Assembly: GCF_900177535.1 (NCBI RefSeq)
Contig: NZ_FXAJ01000012.1
Span: 18,189-82,188 of the forward strand
DNA length: 64,000 nt
DNA from: Priestia filamentosa
GTDB taxonomy: Bacteria > Bacillota > Bacilli > Bacillales > Bacillaceae_H
Reading direction: 5' to 3'
The notes beneath the pieces are model-generated. The model saw only the letters and a program-made list of their open reading frames with translations. It ran no database searches and was not told the DNA's origin. The translations under genes and the position numbers were made by a program. Positions 54,998 to 63,143 of the stretch are shown piece by piece (position 1 is the stretch's first letter; each line of letters opens with the position of its first letter).

Positions 54998-56233
54998 GTG
55001 AGCAATGTGCAATTTAGATTAAATATAGTATTGTTTTTTATAATGACTGTACTTTTCTTTATCAGCATTTCAGCCTTTGATCCATTTATCTCTTCATATG
55101 CCAGAGACTTAGGAATCTCTCCCTTAGTAATAGGAAACATTATGGGGGTCACTGGACTAGCCTCTATGTTTATTAGGTTTCCGGTTGGTATATTCTCTGA
55201 CCTTCTAAATAAAAGAATGCTATTTATTCAAATAGGTCTTTTAGTTACAGTTGTTGGTTGGATCATTGCTTTTATTAATCCAAATGCTACTACTTTGTAT
55301 TTAGCTAAATTTCTAGATGGGATTACAGGAGCTACATGGGTTCTTTATACTGTAATGTTTGCCTCTTATTTCAGTATTAATAATTCCGCCAAGGCTGTAG
55401 CCTTTTTAGCTTTGGCTGATTACGTTGGGGCCTTAATGGGTTCTCTTATAGGAGGAATTGTTGCAAATAACTATGGATACTCATATTCCTTCCTTGTGGC
55501 GGTTTTCGCTGCTTCCATCGCTCTTGTTTTAACTTTCTTCTTAAAAGAGAAAAAGGTTGAGAAACACAGGGTAAAACATGAAATGAAAAAGACTATTTTG
55601 GAACAAATTACAGATAGGAATTTATGGTTTTTATCCCTAATGGCTATAATCGCCCTTATGGCCTCTTTCGGCATGAGAGTTACATTTACACCCCTTATAG
55701 CAAGTGATTTAGGTGCTGATGCGATTACTCTAAGTTGGCTATCAAATGTTTTTTTAATTGCAGGTGGAATAGCAACTTGTTTATCTGGAATCCTCTTTTA
55801 TAAAAAAATAGGTTTGATAAATACAGCTATTATAGGGGCTTTCCTACAGTTTGTTATTGCAATTCTTACTCCATTTGCTCCCAACCTAATAATGCTGTTT
55901 TGTTTACAAGCTCTTTCTGGGATTGCTTTTTCTTTAAATTTTACAGTTTTACTTTCATTAAGTATTATGAATGTTCCAGAACATAAGCAGTCTACCAGAA
56001 TGGGCCTTTTTCAAAGTCTATTTTCATTTGGAATGTTCTTTGGTCCTGTTTTAATGGGCATATTGACAGAGGTCTTTTCAAGAAGCCTTAGCTTTTTAGT
56101 AATTGGTGTGCTTTCAGCCGTTTCAGGTATACTAATGAAAATTTTTATTAAAACGAAGGAGAATCCTAATTTAAAAGATGATATTAACGGTGACCATGAA
56201 CTTGGTAGCCCTATTAATATTCAACATAAATAG
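54998..56233 (+). CDS. MFS transporter, paralogue of preceding gene
   Basis: The 411-residue protein is a 12-helix MFS protein that resembles the preceding transporter through its whole length (ISAFDPFISSYARDLGISPLVIGNI, IFSDLLNKR). The start is GTG behind AAAGAGGTGG. Tandem paralogues suggest either two related substrates or import and export of the same compound. It is followed by the amidase, so it may carry the amide substrate. Confidence 0.88.
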   Translation: MSNVQFRLNIVLFFIMTVLFFISISAFDPFISSYARDLGISPLVIGNIMGVTGLASMFIRFPVGIFSDLLNKRMLFIQIGLLVTVVGWIIAFINPNATTLYLAKFLDGITGATWVLYTVMFASYFSINNSAKAVAFLALADYVGALMGSLIGGIVANNYGYSYSFLVAVFAASIALVLTFFLKEKKVEKHRVKHEMKKTILEQITDRNLWFLSLMAIIALMASFGMRVTFTPLIASDLGADAITLSWLSNVFLIAGGIATCLSGILFYKKIGLINTAIIGAFLQFVIAILTPFAPNLIMLFCLQALSGIAFSLNFTVLLSLSIMNVPEHKQSTRMGLFQSLFSFGMFFGPVLMGILTEVFSRSLSFLVIGVLSAVSGILMKIFIKTKENPNLKDDINGDHELGSPINIQHK

Positions 56234-56360
56234 AATAAATATAATTTTATAGAAGTCTATACGTAGTGTTAGTCTTATTTTTACATGCGTATTGAAAGAT
56301 AAGAGTGAATTAATAATATTCTAGATGGGTAAGGAATAAGCAGATAAGGGGAATAATGGG

Positions 56361-57743
56361 ATGACTTTAACAATAAGAAAACTTATAGATGGTTATAGAA
56401 ATAAGGAGTTCTCACCAGTTGAAATAACAAAGTGGTATATTGAACGGATTAAAAAGTTAGACACCGAAATTAATTCATACATTACTGTAACTGAGAAACT
56501 GGCAATTAAACAGGCGAGAAGGGCAGAGGAAAAAATGAACTCTGATGTACCAAATAATTTAGTTGGTATACCTCTCTCTTTTAAAGACTCAATTGATACG
56601 AAGGGTATTCTCACAACAGGTGGATCGGCAGTTGATAAGGATCATATTCCTAATAGTAACGCCGAAGTAGTTGATATATTGGAGGAAGCTGGCAGTATTA
56701 ACTTGGGCAAAAATAATATGTTTGAATATGGATTTGGCATTACTTCTGAAAATATCTTTTTTGGTGACGTGATCAATCCTTGGAAAGTAAATAAAACGGC
56801 AGGAGGATCCAGTAGTGGTTCAGCAGCAGCTGTTGCTGCTAATCTTACTATGGGTTCTATCGGTACAGATGCTGGAGGTTCAATCCGTGTACCAGCTGCT
56901 TGTTGTGGAGTTGTAGGCTTAAAACCTACGTATGATTTAATTAGTATAAATGGTATAACACCTTTAGCTTGGACTCTTGATCATGTAGGACCCATTGCTA
57001 GGAATGTCGAGGATACAGCTTTAATTATGGAGGCAATTACAAAAAAACATTACGATTTAACTTCTTCAAACAAATTAACAGGGCTAAGAGTTGGGTTACC
57101 TAAGCATTATCTTAATGAGAATATGGATTATGAAGTGAAAAAAATTTATGAGAAATGTTTACAGCAGTTATCAAACTTAGGGGCTATTGTAAAAGAGGTA
57201 GATACATCATTTTTAGAAGATATCACTGATCTGGCGAAGGTCTTTGGTACATCAGAATCATCATATGTTCATAAAGAGCGTATAAGCTCTTCTCTTAATA
57301 TGTATAGCCAGGATGCAAGGGATACATTTACAAGGAGTAAAAATATAAGTGCTTTAGACTATATAGCTGCGTTGAAAAAAAGGGAGGAGTTAAGAGAAAA
57401 GTTAACTAATATATTTAGCGAAGTAGATATAATGATGACACCTATTACTCCTATAACTACTCCTGATGTGAAGGCGGATTACGTGACGATTAATGGAAAA
57501 ACAGAATCTATTGGAGATTGTATGATTCGCTACGTAAGTTTATTTAATATCACTGGTCATCCAGCATTGTCAGTTCCTGGGGGTCTTACGAGTGAGGGAA
57601 TTCCAATAGGAATGCAATTTATTGCAAATTATTATAGAGAGGATCTTTTATTATGGGCAGGGCATTGTTATGAGAAATTTGCTTTACAAGAATTTTACAA
57701 TAAAAGAGACAAGGAAATTGAAAATTACAGTGCTTCTATCTAA
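56361..57743 (+). CDS. Amidase-signature enzyme (GatA-like)
   Basis: The 460-residue protein has the amidase signature with the Ser-cisSer-Lys triad: GIPLSFKDSIDTKG (Lys), TAGGSSSGSAAAVAANLTMGSIGTDAGGSIRVPA (Ser-cisSer). Without gatB or gatC it is unlikely to be the tRNA amidotransferase. It probably hydrolyses an amide as an entry reaction to the neighbouring catabolic island. It starts at an ATG after GGGGAATAATGGG and ends the coherent cluster. Confidence 0.92.
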   Translation: MTLTIRKLIDGYRNKEFSPVEITKWYIERIKKLDTEINSYITVTEKLAIKQARRAEEKMNSDVPNNLVGIPLSFKDSIDTKGILTTGGSAVDKDHIPNSNAEVVDILEEAGSINLGKNNMFEYGFGITSENIFFGDVINPWKVNKTAGGSSSGSAAAVAANLTMGSIGTDAGGSIRVPAACCGVVGLKPTYDLISINGITPLAWTLDHVGPIARNVEDTALIMEAITKKHYDLTSSNKLTGLRVGLPKHYLNENMDYEVKKIYEKCLQQLSNLGAIVKEVDTSFLEDITDLAKVFGTSESSYVHKERISSSLNMYSQDARDTFTRSKNISALDYIAALKKREELREKLTNIFSEVDIMMTPITPITTPDVKADYVTINGKTESIGDCMIRYVSLFNITGHPALSVPGGLTSEGIPIGMQFIANYYREDLLLWAGHCYEKFALQEFYNKRDKEIENYSASI

Positions 57744-57814
57744 GTAACAAAAGTTATGGTGGAAATATATGTTGGCTTATATAGTCAGTAAGAAATAGCT
57801 AAAGTTTTATGTAA

Positions 57815-58023
57815 CTAGTCCAAATAGACACTGGATGAATTTTTTTGATTTTGGATAGACCTCTGAGTCTGTCCTTTTTGATTATATGTATGAATAGCCT
57901 CTATCCCTGTAATAATATGTTTGATAGTTTCTAAGGGATTTAATTCAAGCATCGGGCAAATTTGTTTCTTAATAGGGTGACGAATCTGCTCTATGCCATT
58001 ATTGAGATATTCGACTTGCCTTA
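57815..58023 (-). pseudogene. IS6-family transposase C-terminal fragment
   Basis: The minus strand reads VEYLNNGIEQIRHPIKKQICPMLEL and continues LETIKHIITGIEAIHTYNQKGQ before a TAG at 57815-57817. This matches the end of IS6/IS240-type transposases (KYLNN-IEQDHR-IKKR, IISGVEAMH). The catalytic part is gone. Confidence 0.75.
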
Positions 58024-58272
58024 GTAGTATCAGTGGTTACAAGACTAAGAGATTAGTTTCGAGATAGATGAAATTCTTATACCAGAATTCGGTATACTAA
58101 TTGACTCAAAAACCGTGTTTTTGAGTCGATTTATAGTTAGTCACTGTTCACCTCAATTATATCTCCTTTATGCATTAAAACTTATCTTAAAATCTATATC
58201 CCTTAAAAGTATGTATTTAAAAGTCCCATGGACCTTTTATCAAGGCCTTTTTAATTAAAGAATGAATAGTGA

Positions 58273-58509
58273 AAATACCGTTCTTTAGAGCAAGCATGGA
58301 CGAAAGAAATCAGTGAAGAGAAAGTAGAAGAAGAAAAAAGCATCGTTTTTCAACGGATTGATGAAAAGTGTATTGTGGTAAAGCAAGAGAATATGATTAA
58401 AATTGAGTTGTATTATTATCTATGCGTCTCTAATTGTTACGATTATCGAGATTACTTGAAGGAGAACGGTTTTAGCTGGATTGGATATGGTATAAAAAAG
58501 CCTGGGTGA
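58273..58509 (+). pseudogene. 3' remnant of an unrecognised gene
   Basis: An open frame of 78 codons without a start codon reads YRSLEQAWTKEISEEKVEEE and ends YLKENGFSWIGYGIKKPG before a TGA. Its hydrophilic, cysteine- and tyrosine-rich composition looks protein-like, and a perfect terminator follows at 58494-58533. The 5' part is missing, probably lost when the neighbouring IS6-type elements rearranged the region. It is otherwise unidentified. Confidence 0.5.
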
Positions 58510-58533
58510 AAAAGACTTCTACCCAGGCTTTGC
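58494..58533 (+). terminator. Terminator after gene remnant
   Basis: AAAGCCTGGGT pairs with ACCCAGGCTTT around a 13-base loop. Confidence 0.85.
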
Positions 58534-58613
58534 AAAAAGGAGAAGCTAAGCTTCCTCATTTAGATAATATTAAGGTGAAAGTAGCAGCCAAAAATAAATA
58601 AGGTTGAGGAGAA

Positions 58614-58633
58614 GGTTCTGGTGCAAAGGTTGT
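58614..58633 (+). mobile_element. IS6-family left terminal repeat
   Basis: GGTTCTGGTGCAAAGGTTGT is a strong IS6/IS257-type left end in the plus orientation. Together with the inverted end at 58777-58794 or 59386-59405 it could bound a small non-autonomous element of 181 or 792 bases. Confidence 0.72.
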
Positions 58634-58773
58634 ATTTACTGGCTGTTAACAAAATCATCTTAAGTTAGTAATGTTTCCATTTAAATAGATCAACCTTTTT
58701 CATACTAATCACGCCCTTTTCTAGATTACCAGTACTATTATGAGGAATTATGGAATTTTATTTTTCAGCTGAA

Positions 58774-59334
58774 TTAAATTTTTACACCAGAGCCCTTTTT
58801 TCGATTAGATCTGGTAAACCATTCACTTTCCAAAATACTCATTCCCCATGTATTCCAATATTCATCACCTATTTTTCTATAATCCCTATATAATCCTTCT
58901 TTTACAAAACCAACTTTCTCATAACAAAAAATAGCAGAATGATTAAAATCGAATACACTTAGGCTAACTCTATGTAATTTTAATTTTTCAAATGCTATTT
59001 CTAACACTTTCTCTACCATCAATTCACCTATACCTAAGCCTCTCATACTCTTATCCCCAACCAGTACTTTTCCAACTCTTGCTGACAAATTTTTCTCATC
59101 AATTTCGCCTAATGAAATATGTCCAATTATATTTCCTGTTTCTTCATGTATGACTTTGTAAATGAGTGTGCTAGAGTCGTCAGTGTTTGCACCTTTAATA
59201 TAATCCTCTAATTGTTGTTCTGTTAGGGGAAAATCAAATTTAGGTCCAGAAAATTGAAGTAAAAATTCTGGTGAATCAATCCAGTTAATAAGTTGTTTGA
59301 AATCAGTTTGTTCAAAGAATTGCAGTTCAATCAT
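58774..59334 (-). CDS. GNAT-family N-acetyltransferase
   Basis: The 186-residue protein has the GNAT acetyl-CoA motif VGDKSMRGLGIGELMV near residue 92 and the FNHSAIFCYEKVGFVKEG motif that follows; it resembles the RimJ/YiiD group of small-molecule or protein N-acetylases. Its last codons run into an IS6-type end (58777-58794), which supplies the C-terminal GSGVKI, so the true C-terminus was probably changed by insertion. Outer IS6-type ends flank it. The ATG at 59334 follows AAAGGAGAAAG. Confidence 0.87.
   Translation of the reverse strand: MIELQFFEQTDFKQLINWIDSPEFLLQFSGPKFDFPLTEQQLEDYIKGANTDDSSTLIYKVIHEETGNIIGHISLGEIDEKNLSARVGKVLVGDKSMRGLGIGELMVEKVLEIAFEKLKLHRVSLSVFDFNHSAIFCYEKVGFVKEGLYRDYRKIGDEYWNTWGMSILESEWFTRSNRKKGSGVKI
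58777..58794 (-). mobile_element. IS6-family-like right end inside GNAT 3' coding region
   Basis: The minus strand reads GGCTCTGGTGTAAAAATT, an IS6-type end with two changes, lying within the last codons of the GNAT gene. Confidence 0.5.
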
Positions 59335-59385
59335 TTAACTTTCTCCTTTATTAATTCTTAGATGATTAGGGCCCATTGTATTTAG

Positions 59386-59405
59386 ACTTTTAATGTACCA
59401 GAACC
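59386..59405 (-). mobile_element. IS6-family-like right end
   Basis: The minus strand reads GGTTCTGGTACATTAAAAGT. It lies 792 bases from the plus-oriented end at 58614 with the GNAT gene between. Confidence 0.5.
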
Positions 59406-59432
59406 AAAAGATCTGACTCAAAATGAGTCAGA
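59406..59432 (-). terminator. Terminator after HU gene
   Basis: TCTGACTCA pairs with TGAGTCAGA around a three-base loop and on the minus strand runs into TCTTTT. It follows the HU stop by about 45 bases. Confidence 0.7.
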
Positions 59433-59475
59433 CTTAGAGTGCTTTTTACAAGATAACCGGAGATATATAAGTTTT

Positions 59476-59748
59476 TTATTTAACAGCTGCTTTTAATTCC
59501 TTACCTGGTTTAAAAGCAGGAACTTTAGAAGCAGGTATATTTATTTCCTCCCCTGTTTGAGGGTTACGACCTGTTCGAGCTGCACGTTCACGTACTTCAA
59601 ATGTACCAAATCCAATCAATTGAATTTTCTCTTCCTTAGCAAGCGTGCTAGTGATCGTTTCAAATAATACATCTACAGCTTTTGCAGCATCTTTCTTTGT
59701 TAGTTCTGCTTTTGTTGCAACAGCATCCACCAATTCTATTTTCTTCAT
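59476..59748 (-). CDS. HU family DNA-binding protein
   Basis: The 90-residue protein is a classic [67 protein letters not shown], including the beta-arm tip NPQTGEE with the intercalating proline region. It bends and compacts DNA and is probably a plasmid- or element-borne paralogue of the chromosomal HBsu. GAGGTG precedes the ATG at 59748. Its position before the recombinase suggests it may assist site-specific recombination, which serine resolvases often need. Confidence 0.95.
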   Translation of the reverse strand: MKKIELVDAVATKAELTKKDAAKAVDVLFETITSTLAKEEKIQLIGFGTFEVRERAARTGRNPQTGEEINIPASKVPAFKPGKELKAAVK

Positions 59749-60020
59749 ATTAAAACACCTCATCCGTTTATTTTTAGATAGTATGTAGAGATGCTACCGT
59801 AACATAGCTTCTACACGCCTGTCACTTAATAAGATTAGATGAGTAAAAGAAAAATTCCTGTTTTTTATGAAGAATCAGAAGGAGTTTGACTCTCTGGCAA
59901 AATTAAATATGTTTTTACTAAATAACCAGTCATCTATTGCAAAATTCAGTGCTATATTTTTAAACTTTATAAAGATAATAAAGACGATGATTAGAATAGC
60001 CTTTGACGAGTTTCTTCCTA

Positions 60021-60641
60021 TTATATATTGATCTTATTAAAGGTACCCTCATATTCCTTCACCAATTTATAAAAGGTTGTCTTTTTAACATTGGCTTCCT
60101 TCATGGCTTGGACAGCTGTAACCTCCTTATGTCTCCAGCGATTGTAAGCTTCAATGAATTCTTGGCTAACCTGAGCTTTAGGACGTCCAAAAGATACACC
60201 ATCTTTGAGTGCAGCATCAATCCCTTCGCGCTGACGTTTCCGAATACGATCTCTTTCCTCTTCTGCCATCCACGAAAGAATCTGCAAAACTAAATCTGCA
60301 ATAAAAGTTCCTAAACTATCCTTATACTGAGTGGTATCCAACAATGGCATATCCAAGATTACAATGTCGGCCTCGATCTCTTTTGTAATGGCATTCCATT
60401 CTTGTAAAATTTCTTCCTTATTACGACCGAAGCGATCTAGAGAATGAATATAAAGAATATCTCCTTTACGCATCATTCGTTTCATCAGTTGATACTGTTC
60501 TCGATTGAAATTTTTTCCACTTTGTTTATCGATGAAAATATCCCGAGGAGAAATTCCAGCTTCCTCCATGGACTGAAGTTGACGACCTTCATTTTGATCT
60601 CGACTACTTACCCGTATGTATCCAAATTTTCTGTTTTCCAT
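60021..60641 (-). CDS. Serine recombinase (resolvase family)
   Basis: The 206-residue protein has the resolvase catalytic domain, FGYIRVSSRDQNEGRQ with the nucleophile serine in VSS, then DIFIDKQSGKNFNR and LYIHSLDRFGRNKEEI, the E-helix EERDRIRKRQREGI, and a C-terminal helix-turn-helix (AVQAMKEANVKKTTFYKLV). Tn3-type resolvases resolve cointegrates or multimers. A res-like site lies directly upstream at 60687-60900, as expected. There is no adjacent transposase. It may serve plasmid multimer resolution. Confidence 0.93.
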   Translation of the reverse strand: MENRKFGYIRVSSRDQNEGRQLQSMEEAGISPRDIFIDKQSGKNFNREQYQLMKRMMRKGDILYIHSLDRFGRNKEEILQEWNAITKEIEADIVILDMPLLDTTQYKDSLGTFIADLVLQILSWMAEEERDRIRKRQREGIDAALKDGVSFGRPKAQVSQEFIEAYNRWRHKEVTAVQAMKEANVKKTTFYKLVKEYEGTFNKINI

Positions 60642-60686
60642 TTTTATACTCCTTTTGTGTTTTTCTCCCTATTATTCTATCAAAAA

Positions 60687-60900
60687 CGTTCATAAAAGTG
60701 TATGATTTTATGAGGACGTTCGTAATTTAAATTTTAACTTAAATGAACATAAAAAAAGCTAGATTTCTAATCGAAAAGAATTGTCCGTAAAAGTAAACTT
60801 TTACGAACGTGCACTTTGCGAACTATTTGTTTGTGTTTACTTTTCACAGAAAAAAAGGTGATTAATGGATATGGAAATTATGCTCGTTCATAAAAGAGAA
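60687..60900. other. Candidate res site with three subsites
   Basis: Subsite-like inverted repeats lie upstream of the recombinase gene: TTCATAAAA with TTTTATGA (about 60689-60714), the perfect palindrome CGTAAAAGTAAACTTTTACG at 60786-60805, and a half site, CGTTCATAAAAG, near 60884-60895. Spacing and orientation fit a resolvase recombination site. The remaining bases to 61094 hold the promoter of the MarR gene. Confidence 0.6.
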
Positions 60901-61094
60901 AAGTTCCAAATTATTGTTAATTAATCAGTTTGCGATTTTTTACTTTCTCTAATCAATCTTATGGTAAATACTTCCGAAGTGGTCCGCTGTTGCTATGATA
61001 GCAAACCATTATAAGTATTTACTTGTTTTTTGAAATATAGTCAGTTATACTGATTATATATTTTACTGATTAATATGAGGAGGTGGGAATTTAG

Positions 61095-61514
61095 ATGAAT
61101 AAGTGGAATCAATCTTATGGTTTTTTACTTGGAAAGGCTCTTCAACAAATGGAACACAAATTTGCTGAAGGACTGGTTCCTTTTAACATCAATTCAAGAC
61201 AATATGGCGTTCTTTTATTTATTGAGGAAAACCCATACTCTTCTCAAAAAGACATATCTGACAACCTACAAATTGATCGAACGACGATGGTCAGTCATAT
61301 TGATCATTTGGAAACGTTAGGATTTGTGGAGAGAACCAAGAACCCTAATGATCGAAGATCTTATAGTCTTTTAATTACGGAAAAAGGAAAGGAAGTACTG
61401 CATTCACGTTGGGAATTTCTAACCGATGTAGAATCAGAAGTTTTAACGCCTTTAAATCAGCAAGAAAGACAATTGCTGAAAGATTTTTTGATTAGAATTT
61501 GGAAGTCACTATAG
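61095..61514 (+). CDS. MarR-family regulator
   Basis: The 139-residue protein has a winged helix: NPYSSQKDISDNLQIDRTTMVSHIDHLETLGFVERTKNPNDRRSYSLLITEKG, with the conserved DRR wing. Terminal helices form the dimer. It starts behind AGGAGGTGGG. A rhodanese and an EVE-domain gene follow closely, so it likely controls a small oxidative or sulphur stress operon. There are no cysteines in the protein. Confidence 0.92.
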   Translation: MNKWNQSYGFLLGKALQQMEHKFAEGLVPFNINSRQYGVLLFIEENPYSSQKDISDNLQIDRTTMVSHIDHLETLGFVERTKNPNDRRSYSLLITEKGKEVLHSRWEFLTDVESEVLTPLNQQERQLLKDFLIRIWKSL

Positions 61515-61534
61515 AAAATAGGAGGTTATACCAA

Positions 61535-61927
61535 ATGAACGCACTCGATTATTTTAATGCACGTCTTCAAGCGACTATAAGCCCCATGGGTTACATAAGA
61601 GCAAAGGAAATGAATCCAGAACAATACTTTTTAATTGATGTTAGGAATGGCCCTGCTCATGTAAGAAGTGTAACGATTAAGGATGCCCATGTTATACCCG
61701 AACAGGAATTAGATAATCGTTTAGATGAGATTCCCAAGGACAAGAAGATTATCGTGTATTGTTGGGATGTTTGGTGCAATACAGCTGCTAAAGTTGCCAA
61801 ATCTTTATTGGAACAAGGGTATAACGTAAAAGAGTTAACGGGGGGAATTTCCGCATGGCAGGAAATGAACTTTCCGGTTTCAACATCCACTCCAGATAAT
61901 CCTCTATCCAATCATTGTGGGTGTTGA
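61535..61927 (+). CDS. Rhodanese-domain protein
   Basis: The 130-residue single-domain rhodanese has the usual YFLIDVRN start and the active-site loop YCWDVWCNTAA, with the catalytic Cys76 and a second Cys81 in the loop, then ELTGGISAWQEMNFPV. A C-terminal HCGC adds two more cysteines. It handles sulfane sulfur or acts in thiol relay. The ATG at 61535 follows AGGAGG by nine bases. The gene begins 20 bases after the MarR stop, so one operon is likely. Confidence 0.9.
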   Translation: MNALDYFNARLQATISPMGYIRAKEMNPEQYFLIDVRNGPAHVRSVTIKDAHVIPEQELDNRLDEIPKDKKIIVYCWDVWCNTAAKVAKSLLEQGYNVKELTGGISAWQEMNFPVSTSTPDNPLSNHCGC

Positions 61928-61932
61928 TTTAC

Positions 61933-62370
61933 GTGGAAAAGAATATAAGGTATTGGGTTGGAGTGGCTTCTTGCGACCATGTAATGAAGGGCGTTCAAGG
62001 TGGTTTTGCTCAACTTTGTCATGGCAAGGAAGCTCCTTTAAAAAAGATGAGGACGGGTGATTGGATCATTTATTATTCTCCCAAGGTTCAGTTTGATGAG
62101 AGTGCTCCGTATCAAAAATTCACGGCTTTAGGACGAGTTGTTGATGATCATATCTTTCAATTTGATATGGGAAATGATTTTATACCCTTCCGAAGAAAGA
62201 TAGATTTTATGGAGTGTACAGAAACATCTATTCATCCTTTAATTCCACCGCTCTCTTTTATTAAAAATAAGAAGTATTGGGGTTATTCGTTTCGATTTGG
62301 CCATTTAGAAATAAGTGAAGATGATTTTAAAGTCATTAAAGAAGAAATGACAGAGATGAAAGGAGATTAG
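61933..62370 (+). CDS. EVE-domain protein
   Basis: The 145-residue protein matches the EVE (PUA-like) fold: RYWVGVASCDHVMKGVQGGFAQLCHGK, MRTGDWIIYYSP, FTALGRVVD and GYSFRFGHLEISEDDF. EVE domains bind modified bases in DNA or RNA. The GTG at 61933 gives the family's usual start; the frame is open to 61915, overlapping the rhodanese end, so translational coupling is likely. What base it reads is unknown. Confidence 0.88.
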   Translation: MEKNIRYWVGVASCDHVMKGVQGGFAQLCHGKEAPLKKMRTGDWIIYYSPKVQFDESAPYQKFTALGRVVDDHIFQFDMGNDFIPFRRKIDFMECTETSIHPLIPPLSFIKNKKYWGYSFRFGHLEISEDDFKVIKEEMTEMKGD

Positions 62371-62473
62371 ACTGTTCTAATCTTCTTTTAACTTTTTGGG
62401 AATACATGAGTAATCTGGAGAATTTTATAGCTTCATGTACCTATACAGTTATATAGTTGAACCCTTGTTAAAG

Positions 62474-62640
62474 GTACGACAAGGGCGGTTGTGGTAGGTG
62501 TGGGGACGTTTTCCATTTCGAAAGAACGCTTGAAAACAGAATAAAAAGATGTTCTTTTAAGGGAAAAAGAAATAAACTAGCAACAAGGGGATTTGTGGCA
62601 AATGTAGAGGTTACTCCCACAAGCCTATAGTAGTTGTTGT
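62474..62640 (+). repeat. 165-bp structured repeat, copy 3 (boxes A and B)
   Basis: Box A at 62474-62515 reads GTACGACAAGGGCGGTTGTG, then AGGTGTGGGGACG. Box B at 62581-62640 starts CAACAAGGGG and ends TAGTAGTTGTTGT, with TTGTGG/CCACAA inside. It is in the same orientation as the copy at 24.7 kb and inverted relative to that at 13.1 kb. The rest of 62371-62836 is AT-rich without a gene. Confidence 0.8.
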
Positions 62641-62836
62641 TATAAAAGTAAAAAAAGATGAGGCTATATTTTGCATTTATCTTTTCATTTACAGGTTAAT
62701 CCTCCACTGAATGTAAAAGTGAAGCCCCCTAGTGCTCATTATTTCAATTGAATTTATATATCCACCTTAAAATTAAACGAGTTTCTACTATATTAATAAT
62801 ATAATCATTTAATATATATAATCTAGGAGAGAAGAC

Positions 62837-63031
62837 ATGAACAAACATTGCTGTGACAATATGGAATATCATGCAAACTTTAAGTGTGATATTCATAAAA
62901 CTCCATTTGAGTGTCCTGATCATCTCATTTTATTTGATGACAAGCATAATGACTATGGATTAATTGTTCATGATGGTGGTTCATCCACTATTGAAATGTC
63001 TTTTTGTCCATGGTGTGGTAAGAAATTATAA
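62837..63031 (+). CDS. Small zinc-ribbon protein (DUF6980-like)
   Basis: The 64-residue protein begins NKHCCDNMEYHANF and has three cysteine-containing groups: HCC near residue 5, C-x(3)-H (CDIHKTPFEC) in the middle and the C-terminal CPWCGKKL knuckle, so it likely binds one or two zinc ions. It resembles DUF6980 proteins often seen as immunity or accessory proteins in Bacillus, with no proven role. CTAGGAGAG precedes the ATG. Confidence 0.75.
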   Translation: MNKHCCDNMEYHANFKCDIHKTPFECPDHLILFDDKHNDYGLIVHDGGSSTIEMSFCPWCGKKL

Positions 63032-63078
63032 AATTACTATACATAATAACTCTAGTATGTTGTGATATACCTAAATAG

Positions 63079-63119
63079 AAGAGAGCAAGTTCGTTATCAT
63101 TAACCGAACTTGCTCTCTT
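63079..63119. repeat. Dispersed hairpin family 2, copy 3
   Basis: AAGAGAGCAAGTTCG at 63079-63093 pairs perfectly with its complement at 63105-63119. It probably terminates the zinc-ribbon gene. The group II intron starts 24 bases downstream. Confidence 0.82.
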
Positions 63120-63143
63120 TTACTTCCTGTAACTTATTTTATG

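Noticed and set aside
56361..57743. GatA subunit of tRNA amidotransferase
   Set aside because: gatB and gatC are missing and the context is a catabolic cluster, so a stand-alone amidase is more likely.
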